64,000 nt of DNA from Mesorhabditis belari (taxonomy: Eukaryota > Nematoda > Chromadorea > Rhabditida > Rhabditidae). The stretch spans positions 2,046,001 to 2,110,000 of the forward strand of contig CAUEEP010000939.1 of the NCBI GenBank assembly GCA_958450365.1, given 5' to 3'. Under the pieces are notes generated by a model. That model saw only the letters and a list, made by a program, of their open reading frames with translations. It was not told the origin of the DNA and did not search any database. Positions within the stretch are counted from its first letter, which is position 1; every line of letters begins with the position of its first letter. The translations under genes were made by a program, and so were the position numbers. This document shows, piece after piece, positions 27,101 to 39,100 of this stretch.

Positions 27101-30100
27101 AAGTGCTCAAACTGTCACATATGACAATAGCCGGCAGTTTTCAATTCACCAACCCAATAAATTAAAAATAATAATAAATAATAAACAATTAAAAAAGTAA
27201 TTAAACAAATTGGGTTTAATTTCATTTTACTTTAAATCAATTTAAAGGAATTCTCTCTTGAAATAATGAAATTCTGACGACAGATGCCTTTCGGACCGTC
27301 CACCGTACACTTTGCCTTTCAGACGTTTCCGCGCCAAACGTCGGAAACTGGTCAATAGCTTTAAAAATGACAAAATATAGTGTAAATAAGTCATGAAATC
27401 TCTTGTAAAAGCTAAGAAAACAAGAGGTCAGTTCAAAGAAAGAAAGAAAGAAAGAAAGACGAAAGAAAGCCGAAGAAAAGCTCAAAAAGCGAAAAAAGAG
27501 AAATCTCGTTGAGAAAAGATCGAATTTCCGGTCGATTTCAGGGTGATCTTTGAAGAAATTTTGTGAAAATTGAAGAGATTTCGTGAAAATTCGAGAAAAT
27601 TGAAGAGATTTCGAGAAAATTGAAGAAAATTTGCCAAAATTCAACTAAAATTGAACAAAATCTGCTTTACAATGATCTTTTTATGTAAATTTAGAAGATA
27701 ATAGCGTTGTTTACTTCGTTTTTCATTCAAAAAAAGCTTTCAGATTCGATTTAAGATGCGAAAACAAACGTGAAATCGCGAAAAAAGTCGAGAAAGTCGC
27801 AAAATAGCAAGATTTAGCGAAGGAATTTGGAAATAGTGACTTTTAATTCAAGTTTTACATTTTATTTACTTTAGATATCTAGAAATAACTATAAAGGAAA
27901 GAAATAAAGAAATAAAGAAATAATTCCATTAAATACTTCTTTTTTTTTGTTTGAATCGTTCCGCCACGGGAGGATGATTCAAAAAGGAGGGAAATGTTTG
28001 TGAATGACGTCATTTTCACACAAAAAATCGCTCAAAACCGCTCAAAAGCAAGGAAAATTGAAAAATTAGAAATTTTCTTAGTTTGGCTAAGCTTTATCTA
28101 AGGCTCTTTCCCTGAATCGTGGTCCCTTGAAAGTTCCCTGGTCCTTTGAAAGTTTCCTGGTCCTTTGAAAGTTCCCTGGTCCCTTGAAAGTTTCCTGGAC
28201 CTTTGAAAGTTCCGTGGTCCTTCGAAAGTTTCCTGGTCTTTTGAAAGTTTCCTGGTCTTTTGAAAGTTCCCTGGTCCCTTGAAAGTTTCCTGGTCTTTTG
28301 AAAGTTTCCTGGTCCTTTGAAAGTTTCCTGGTCCTTTGAAAGTAATGTTAGCATCCCAGCAAAAGCTGGCACCCCTCTCGGATCTGCGATCCCTCGGACA
28401 CGCAAATGTTTGTGAAGCAAACGCAAACCCCCGTCACCACCAAAAAGAAACTACCGGCAATAATGCAAACACTGATGACGAGATGGACGCTGAAGCTGAT
28501 AACGATGTCGTCCTACCTCTACAGGCTGGAGTTGAAGGGGTCCGTTGAAGTTGAAGAGCTCCGTTGAAGTTGAAGAGCTCCGTTGAAGTTGAAGAGCTCC
28601 GTTGATGTTGAAGAGCCTAAGCCTAAGACCACGAAACTTTCAAAGGACCACGATTCAGAGAAAGAGCCTTAGATAAAGCTTAGCCAAACTAAGAAAATTT
28701 CTAATTAGACAAGTGTCAGTGGCAGAAAATTTCATAAAATTGACGTTGTTTTCACGGAAAGTTTGGCAGTGAAAGTGGAATCAAGGAAATAAGCACAAAA
28801 TCTTCACTGGCCACTCTTTTCTTATTTTACATAAAGTTTTAAATTTATTTAGCTATACTTTGTGCTCAAATCTTGTAAAAAATCCTATTTGGTGCACGTA
28901 ATTCTTTGTTTTTCTTTTCAGAAATTCATTTTTCTTTTCAGAAAAACGCTTTTCTTCTTCTCGATTCCTCGTTTTCGCTTTGGTGGCGCGAAAAACGACG
29001 AATCAAGTGCACGAAACAAGGTTTATTTACAGGAATTGATCAAAAAGTACATCAAAATCTTTTAAATATCAGATTTTAGAGATTATATATTAGAGATTTT
29101 AGTTTAAAAAAAGAAACAAACCTCCATTGATGCTCCTGAAAGCCGCGACGACACCCACCGCATTCACGATTTAAACATTTGCGCCCAATCTAAAGTTTAT
29201 AAAAATAACGAATTTGGTATGATCAATATTATAAAGTAAGATTAAAATAGATTAAGAATAGATTAAAATAGATTAAAATAGATTAAAATTAAAATTAAAC
29301 AGATTAAAAATATATCTAGATTAAAAACAGTGCTTTTTAAAATATTATTATGTTGGCAACCTTGAAATTTCCTTGAATTTCCGTTATCAGTTTTAAATTT
29401 GAGATTTTCAACATAACTTCTTAACAATAAAAATTGTTGGACCGTATTGGAAGGATTGGAACCGTATTGGAACCGTATTGGAAGTATTGGAACCGTATTG
29501 GAAGTATTGGAACCGTATTGGAACCGTATTGGAAGTATTGGAACCGTATTGGAAGTATTGGAACCGTATTGGAAGTATTGGAACCGTATTGGAACCGTAT
29601 TGGAAGTATTGGAACCGTATTGGAAGTATTGGAACCGTATTGGAAGTATTGGAACCGTATTGGAACCGTATTGGAAGTATTGGAACCGTATTGGAAGTAT
29701 TGGAACCGTATTGGAACCGTATTGGAAGTATTGGAACCGTATTGGAAGTATTGGAACCGTATTGGAAGTATTGGAACCGTATTGGAACCGTATTGGAAGT
29801 ATTGGAACCGTATTGGAAGTATTGGAACCGTATTGGAACCGTATTGGAAGTATTGGAACCGTATTGGAAGTATTGGAACCGTATTGGAACCGTATTGGAA
29901 GTATTGGAACCGTATTGGAAGTATTGGAACCGTATTGGAACCGTATTGGAAGTATTGGAACCGTATTGGAAGTATTGGAACCGTATTGGAACCGTATTGG
30001 AAGTATTGGAACCGTATTGGAAGTATTGGAACCGTATTGGAACCGTATTGGAAGTATTGGAACCGTATTGGAAGTATTGGAACCGTATTGGAACCGTATT

Positions 30101-33100
30101 GGAACCGTATTGGAAGTATTGGAACCGTATTGGAAATATTGGAACCGTATTGGAAGTATTGGAGCCGTATTGGAACCGTATTGGAACCGTATTGGAAGTA
30201 TTGGAACCGTATTGGAAGTATTGGAACCGTATTGGAACCGTATTGGAAGTATTGGAACCGTATTGGAAGTATTGGAACCGTATTGGAACCGTATTGGAAC
30301 CGTATTGGAAGTATTGGAACCGTATTGGAAATATTGGAACCGTATTGGAAGTATTGGAGCCGTATTGGAACCGTATTGGAACCGTATTGGAAGTATTGGA
30401 ACCGTATTGGAACCGTATTGGAACCGTATTGGAACCGTATCAGATCAAAATAGGAACCATATTGGAACCATATTGGAACCATATTGGAACCGCATTGGAA
30501 CCTTATTAGATCAAAATAGGAACTATATTAGAACCGTATTGGAACTGTATTGGAACCGTATTGGAACCGTATTAGATCAAAACAGGAATCATATTGGAAC
30601 CGTATTGGAACCGTATTGGAACCGCATTGGAACCGTATCTGATCAAAATAGGAACCATATATAACAATGTCTTCAACATAAAATTCAATCGTTCCAAAAT
30701 ATATTCACTATTATTATCGATGATTTGATGATGATATCCCTTTAAATTTGGGAGACCTACAATTATCACAAGGATTGACCGATGATCGTGTAAAAGATCT
30801 TGGTATACTGTTAGTTCCCCTCTCTAAAATTTGATCCTCACATAAACTACATATCCAAAATCCAGCTATATACATATCCAGCTTCTAGAATTTCTAACAT
30901 AATACTTCGCGCCATTTGTTTCCCTAAAATCGCGACTTATCGCAGGGCTTTTATTGGGCTTTTATTTATTAAATTCCAAGCAATTCCAATTTCAGCAGAC
31001 ATTTCTAGGTTGTCAACGTAATAGTTAATTCCTAACCTCAACATCGACCACGTGAACACTTCGCATCGCTGTCGGGGTTCCCGTTGCCGAGAGTGGAGCT
31101 GATGGCTGAAAAAGAGCGATTAATTAGATCGGAAATTAATTAGTTAATTAGATAGATAATTAATTTAATTAGATATTGATTTTTTAAAAAGAGCTTTCAA
31201 AGATTTGATTAGATTTTCGATTTTATAGAATAAAATAATCTTTTAGATAATTTTAGAATTATAATTTTCTTGTGGTGTCCCGTCGGAACACTTAAGCTCC
31301 CCAACATAAGATGGAATTTCAAAAATGAGCTCCATTCTATCCTATTTTGTTCAGTTTTTCACGACCTTTTCGAATCTGTTTTTAGTTTTTTTCTAAGTTG
31401 CTTTGAAAGGCAAAAAATTTGGGTTTAAAGCTTTAGCTGAAAAGTTTTAGCTTTTTTTGTGAGACGTTCTGCCTTGCGGACTTGGTTCTCCCTCTGGCCG
31501 GTAGTGCCTTGACTAGAGTGTGTTCCTCGCGAGTAAGTAATTACTTGAGTAAATTTGCATAAGTAATTCTTTACTCGAGTAATAGCTCGAGTAATTGTCG
31601 AGTAATGCGTTTTCTAGAAAGTGCGCCTGCGCAAAAGAAAATATAAAAGCAATTTTTTGCGAAGCCTTTTCAAAAATAGTCATTTTTTACATTGGACGGA
31701 AATTTCCCACCAAATCAGTTAAACGGCTGAGTATCTTTAAAAAGTGTTGTATATAACGTGAGGCTCGTGATTTCTGGGGGGTGGGACCTCGCTGACACGT
31801 CAAATTTGGGCTAAAAGGCAAAAACTGCGGAAAAGCGTTAAGTTGCGTAGCTTTTGCCTTTTAGCCCAAATTTGACGTGTCAGCGAGGTCTGATTTGTCG
31901 AAATTCGGAATCTACGCATACGATTCCCTTCTGCGAAAACATTTTTGAAGCTCTACGACCTTTCCTAAGGCCTTTTCCAGCAAAAAAAAGATCGCATTGG
32001 TCCCACCCCCGATGTTTGCGTCTTTTTTGCGTCATTTTTTTGCAATAATTTTTGCTAAAGTAAGGTAATTTTTTCCCAAGTGTGCGTTTTAAAAAACGCA
32101 TTACTCGCGAGGGACACACTCTAGTTTGTAGCGCTTATTTTAGGAAATACATTAACAGAGAGGAAAACACTCTAGTAAATTAAGTAAAAAGTAAAGGGAT
32201 GTCAAATTTAATCTCTAGATTTTAAACTGAGCTAAAAAATTAAATAAAAAAAGTTAAATAAATAGTTTTTAAGATATAAGATAGTTGAAAAATGAAATAA
32301 AAAATGAAATTTTTCTAAATTTTCATTACATTTTTAAAGCTTTATCTTTACATTTTTAAGCTTTATCTTTATCATCTAACAAAAATTAAGCAATTAAGCA
32401 AAAAAAGACTTCAAAAGTGTCACGCAAATCACTTTTGTGAGCTCTTTGAGAGAGAGAGAGAGCTCTTGTAGCTTTCAGAGAGAGCTCTTGTAAAGTGCTC
32501 CTCTTCAAAGTCCGATAAGTGGCAAAAGGAATTCTCAAAAGAACTTTGTTTTCAAGGAAAATTCAAATTTCAAATGTTTAGCGAAAAAGAAATGCGAGGA
32601 TTTTGCTAATTTTTTTGGAAATTTGGCAAATTTTGGCAAAAAAGCAAAAAAGTAAAAAAAGCGCTTGAGTGGTCGTGTTTCCGGTGGCAAAAATTTGATC
32701 CCCAAAAAAGTTGGGCAATTTTTTGAAAACTTTAAATAAAGACTGAAAGGTTTAGTCAGTTTTTGGGTAAAACTTTGTGAAATTCTTGAAATTTCAATTT
32801 TGGAATCATTTTTGGAAAGTTTTTGGAAAGTTTTTGAGTGATTCTTGGTGAAATTGAAAGAATAAAGCGAGATTTGGGTGCGATCAGGGTCAGGGTGCGG
32901 CTCAGGCAATAGCAAAAAGTATTGGTTACAAGGTTGTAACATTGATTTAAGAAACTGATTGATTTTTATTTGATTGATTTCTTGCCAAAGGCTTTTTTTC
33001 TTAATTTGAATCCTTTTTAGATTATGTAGCAGTTTTTAAGCATTTTTAAGTTTGGACATAATGGCGAAGGCTTCTCCCAACCGTGCCCCTATTCTTCAAC

Positions 33101-36100
33101 TTGGAGCACAAGGACGATCCACTTCGGATATTGCCAAACTGCTGAAAATGCATCGAATGACGGTATACCGCATTGTGCAACAAAATAGAGTCGAAGAACT
33201 TCCTAAAAGTGGACGTCCGCCAAAAATTGATCACACGAGGCTCAAGAAAATCATTAAGAAACGAATCAAGCGCAATCCTGCCCGGAGCATGAGAAAAATG
33301 GCTCCCCAATTGAATGTTTCTGATAGAACTATCCGTCGTATCGTCAAAAAGGATCTGGGTCTTCACCCTTACAAGTTAAGGAAGCACAATGGCCTGACAG
33401 ATCTTCAAATGAGAAACAGGAAACAAAAATGTGTTCTTCATCTTGCAAGGGCCGCAAATGATGAGCATCTGACGATGCTTTTTACCGACGAGAAATTATT
33501 CAACATTGAGCAAGTTTTCAACTCTTAAAATGATCGAATTTTGGCTCACAGCCCTCAAGAAGCAAATAGAAGTGGCCGATTTGTGGACTGGAACTCAAAT
33601 CCAGCAGGAGTCATGGTTTTTGCAGGGGTGTCAGCAACTGGTCGCACACCGTTGATTTTCGTTGATAAAGGGCTGAAAACTAGCACAGACGTGTATCTGG
33701 ACGTTTTCACAAAACATGTACAGCCGTGGAGTCAAGGACATTATCAAAATCAGCGCTCAACGTTGATGCAAGACGGCGCCCCAGCGCACAAAGCAAAAAG
33801 ACTCAAGAGTGGTGTCGAAACAATGAAAGTCTGAAAAAGGCTCTGAAGAAAGCCGGAAATTGCACAAAGTACCCTGCGGGCTGCCGTGGAAAGTTATCCA
33901 AAGCGTCTTAAAGCCGTTATCAAGAATAAAGGTGCCCATATTGAATAATTTGTTATTTTTTAAATGAATATGATTACTGTTGTTAATTTTAAATAAAGTT
34001 TACACGAATCCGTTCAGATTTCGTTACGATACACGGTTCTGAGTCTGTACTTATGTCCATACTAATGCCACACCCTGTATATTGGTCTGACAAGATATGG
34101 CTCTATGATCTTATCCAGAAACCTCTCATCTTTGGACTACCAGAAGCCAGGCCAACTCTTGGCCTGACTTGACTGACCAGATCTTGTCCAAAAGATCTCT
34201 TGATTCATCAGAAACCAGATCTGAACCGGCAGATAGTAATTAAACAAGAGAAATTTAATATTATTAAAATTCATTACATGAATCCGTTCATATTTCATTA
34301 CGCTACACGGTTCTGAGTCTGTAACCATACTTATGCGGCACCCTGTAGATGTGACAAGAGCGCCAAAACGTAAGCATTCTGGTACACGGAATTGTTGGTT
34401 TAAACTCTTGCTTTAAATAGCTGCTTTTCCTCGTAATATACAAGTCAGTGCACCAAAAATATGCGTTTTTTGAAAGCACAAAGCACGAAGCAAACGATTT
34501 GAAAGATTTATACCTGTCGAACCGACAAATACGTCATTTTCATCGTGAAAATCGCTTAGAAATGTTTGAATCCGAAATCCGAAAGCATTTTTAATAAAAT
34601 ATTCATCTATTTAAGATAAAATATATAGATATTTAAGTAAAATATTCATCTATTTAAGTAAAATATTTAGATTTTCATATTTTGAATGCGATTTGTAGCA
34701 TGCTCGATTGGAGGATTGGGAAATGGGACGGAAATGAATGAGGGTTCGAATCCCCTTGGGGGATTTTGCTTGGGAAAAAAAGATTCCCTCTATTTTCACG
34801 ATAGTAAAAGAGAATTTTTAGAAGTTTTTAAAAGTTTAGGTATATTCTAACGAATTATAAGCTCTTTTAAATGATACTAGCTTTTAAATAAACCGCCTTT
34901 TTGCGCCTTGCCACTTGCCTTTCTCATGGGTGGGCCCTGGGTTATGGGTATGGGTATGACCTGGGTTATGGGTATGGGTATGACCTGGGTCATAGGTATG
35001 AGTATGGCCTGGGTTATGGGTATGGGTATGACCTGGGTCATAGGTATGAGTATGGCCTGGGTCATGGGTATGGGTATGGCCTGGGTTATGGGTATGGGTA
35101 TGACCTGGGTCATAGGTATGAGTATGGCCTGGGTTATGGGTATGGGTATGACCTGGGTTATGGGTATGGGTATGACCTGGACCTATGATGGATTTTATTT
35201 TCTTCACCCCTAAATGAATCGAACCCGAGACCTTTCTTACTCAAAAAGTGTAAAAACAATGAAAGGAAAAAAGCTTGTATCGGGCCGGGATCGAATCCGA
35301 GACTAACCCAGCCCAACGTTGCTCAACTTGGCAGATCCGGCGCCAAGACGCACTACCAATCGGCCACGCGGTAACCCGAACGGTCAAATTATGCGTCAAA
35401 TATTATTAAATTTTTGGAAACTACAAAGTTAGGTTTATAATGTCAAACTTTCAAATCGATTGGTTCAGCCGTTTTTTTTTTAAAACAGCTGAACAGACAC
35501 ACATACCGTATTTTCTCTAATAGTAGTGCACCCCGGGGAGCCGAGTTGGTCACTATTTTACGGTTCCCAAGCTTTCCCAGAAGCTCAACACTTTAATCCC
35601 CCACTAGATCTCATTGTCAGCTACATTTTCCGACCCCACATCGATAGGTTCTGATAAGCGGCTTTTGAGATTTCGAGGAATTTAGGCAACGCTCAGGGTG
35701 CACTAGTATTAGAGGGAATACGGTAGTTAGAAACGGTAGTTAGAAACGATAGATATGCTGTCTCCGAATCCTAACTAAATCCTTGACTGTCTGCGTCACT
35801 TTGCGTGCCTGTATCTCTAAAACTAGTGAACCGATTTTGATGATTTTGATGTCATTTTGTAGAGCAAGACTTATCAATTCTTAAAGTAAAATTAGTTTTT
35901 TTCAAAAACACAATTGATGCTTTAGGCGATTTTTCGATTTTCTTCGATCTAAAGTACAGGGTGTCCCACAATTATGGTGATGTACATACTACGTTTACCG
36001 TATTCCCTCTAATACTAGTCCACCCTAAGCGTCGTCTAAATTCCTCGAAATTTCGAGAACCGCTTATCAGAACCTATCGATGTGGGGTCGGAAAATGTAG

Positions 36101-39100
36101 CTGACGATGAGATCTTGTGGGGGATTAAAGTGTTGAGCTTCTGGGAAAGCTTGGAAACCGTAAAATAGTCACCAACTCGGCTCGCTGGGGTGTACTACGA
36201 TTAGAGAGAATACGGTAAACAGGATATAACCTCGAAAACTGATTTATCTACACCAAAGAGATCTTATAGAGCAAGTGGAAGAGATTCAGTTACATAGATT
36301 CAGCTAAAGCACAATATAAGCTAGAGATTATGAAGCTAAAGATTATGAATCTAAAGAAATATCATAAATCGACTCTACAGCTTTCTGCACATCATGTATT
36401 TGAATTTAAAGACTAAAAACTTTTCTCACCGCCGTTTTACATGTGACTTGATCTTGTCGGGGAAAAATTGTGATCACTTCCATTAGGAGATTAGAAAATA
36501 TTATTGAAAATGTTAAATATTTAGGAAAATATCTAGAAAAGTATCGAAATTATGGTAGTCAAAAATTAAGCCAAATTCAGGCCAAATTTTCAGTAATAAA
36601 TCCTGAAAAATCCAGGCTTTTCCACGTTTTTTTTTGAATTTAGATCAAAGTCTGAAGAAAGTGGCTTCAAAAAATCCGTTAAAATAATAGGTTTTCCAAT
36701 TCGTTTTTCCTTTAGAAAATATTCAGCTAGCTGAAAATCGGCACTTGTTTTTCCCAATTCAAAAGAGATTTTCGGGAATTTTTGAGCAATCCCAAATTTT
36801 TTTCCAAAATTCCTCGCGCTTCACCGATGATTTGTTGGCTGGGAATGGGGAAAATAAAAAAAAGTTGCGGGAAATTGAAGAAATTGAAGAAATTTTATTG
36901 CTATCTATAGGATTTTATAGTTGTCTATAGGATTTTAGAGTTATCTGGAGTTGTTTTAGAGTTGTCTATAGTATTTTAGAGTTGTCTATAGGATTTTATA
37001 GTTGTCTATAGTATTTTAGAGTTGGCTATAGTCTTTTAGAGTTGTCTATAGTATTTTAGAGTTATCTATAGTTGTTTTAGAGTTGTCTATAGTTGATTTT
37101 AAAGTAGTCTATAGTATTTTAGAGTTGTCTATAGGATTTTATAGTTGTCTAGGGTTGTTTATAGTATTTTAGAGTTGTCTATAGTATTTTAGAGTAGTCT
37201 ATAGTATCTTAGGGTTGGCTAGAGTTGTTTTAGAGTTGTCTATAGTATTTTAGAGTAATCTATAGTATTTTAGAGCTATTTATAGGCCTTTAGAGTAGTC
37301 TATAGTATTTTAGAGTAATCCATAGTGTTTTATAGTTGTCTTTAGTATTTTATAGTTGTCTATAGGATTTTAGAGTTATCTATAGGATTTTAGCGTAGTC
37401 TATAGTATTTTAGGGTTACCTATAATTGTTTTAGAGTAATCTATAGTTTTATAGTTATCTATAGTCTTTTATAGTCATCTAGAGTTGTTTTAGAGTTATT
37501 TATAGTGTTTTAGAGTAATCTATAGTATTTTAGAGTTGTCTATAGTATTTTAGAGTAGTTTATAGTAGTTTTAGAGTAGCCTATAGTATTTTAGAGTAGT
37601 CTATAGCTGTTTTAGAGTTATTTATAGTATTTTAGAGCTATTTATAGGCCTTTAGAGTAGCCTATAGTATTTTAGAGCTATCTATAGTCTTTTATAGTCA
37701 TCTATAGTTGTTTTATAGTTATCTATAGTATTTTATAGTTATCTATGGCCTATATTATGTATTATATCTACAGTTTATCTAAGAGAATCAAGATTTTCAT
37801 TTTTTCCCACACAACTCACCCAAAATTCGAGCATTTCCAATGGGAAACGTCAAGGAATTAGCGAGAAATTTACGCAAAACGCAAAAAATGGGCAATTCTG
37901 CAAAAAAATGCGCCAAAAAGTCCCAAGGAGTCGACTTTTATAAACAAAAATTCTTTCTCAGAAAAGTGCTCCCAGTCATTTTTAGTTGAGACGTAAAAAA
38001 ATGAAAAATAACAAATTCTGTTTCACTGATAACTTGGTGAAAAATTCAAAGAAAAACAAAATTATTATAATCATTCGATAGCCCGAAATCTCTTCTTCAA
38101 AACTAGTACAAAATTATCCAAATTTTTCGCAAAATAAATAAGAAAAGTCTTTAAAAAATTGAGCTGACATAATTGTCTTTGGTACAGCTCTATACGTAGA
38201 TTTAGGCCAATTGGCCAATTGGGAAATTGGGACAATTTTTGAGGCCAATTGGGCTGAAAATTGCCGCCAAGGGGTTTTCGGGGGCAAAGATTTCGAATCT
38301 GGTATTGGTTTTTAAAGAAAACTGTCTATTTTTGAATATTTTATTCGGTTTTAAAGTTTTAAAATTTTTGATGGTCGGAAATTAAAATTGCTTAGGCTTA
38401 GGCTTGGATTAGGCTTAGGCTCAGGCTCAGGCTCAGGATTAGGCTTGGGCTTTGGCGTGGGCTTAGGCTTAGCCTTAGGCTTGGACTTAGTACGAAGGCT
38501 GGCGGCTAGAGTCTCGCACTAAGTCTATTAGGGTTGGGGCTGAACCCCCAATTTCCGGATCTTAGCCAGTTTTCGGAGCTTAGGCTTAGTTTAGGCTCAG
38601 GTTCAGGCTCAGGCTTAGGTTTAGGCTTTGGCTTGGGCTTAGACTTAGTGGGAAGGGTAGCGCGCTAAGTCCACGAAGGTTAGCAGCTCGCACTAAGTCT
38701 ATTTGGGTGTAGGCTGAACCCCCATTTTCTAGATCTTCACCAGTTCTCAGAGCTAAGGGACAACCGGTTGCCCTTGCGCCTTGGAAGCCATGGCGAGTAT
38801 CCTTTTAGACTTAGGACTTAGGCTTAGGGCTTAGACTTAGCAATTGAAATGGAATTCTCAATGAAATGGAAACTAATAACGGATTTAGATCCTCGATCCA
38901 AAAATTTCTTTGGTTACAAATTTTCGTCCAAAGCTAGTAAATCTGTTGTCCGAAATGTCAACCAAGCCAAAAAATGACTTTGGAACGGAAGTAAAGGAAG
39001 AAACGAAAGGATTTATCCATTTATTTAATAGAAATCAATTGTTACTAGTGGATAAAGATAAAGAAAGCCGAAAGTAATTAATTCTAGTGCTTGACTTGTT

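Larger units (their letters stand above)
28064..28706. mobile_element. foldback element carrying a coding-like insert
   Basis: Arms 28064-28140 and 28630-28706 are inverted copies (attagaaattttcttagtttgg...gaatcgtggtcc). The left arm's end tggtcctttgaaagtt has been amplified into a 20-bp array (28120-28340). A unique GC-rich stretch lies between them. Confidence 0.75.
9693..29121 (-). other. 19.4 kb intron of the PET-LIM gene
   Basis: It splits an Arg codon of the PET domain. It is composed almost entirely of minisatellites and transposon remnants listed below. Stretches 9970-10300, 10860-11600, 17110-17500, 21760-22340, 23290-23630, 24650-25200 and 27350-28060 are AT-rich and show no feature I can support. 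Confidence 0.8.

Noticed and set aside
29421..30664. Open frames of 339-405 codons on both strands
   Set aside because: They are translations of an 11-bp/20-bp minisatellite. Several frames are open together, no unique sequence is included, and the unit changes freely between nonequivalent codons.
37820..37834. Minus-strand MLEFW followed by a GTGAGT donor, a possible tiny first exon
   Set aside because: Five codons and one donor can arise by chance; no acceptor or other support.
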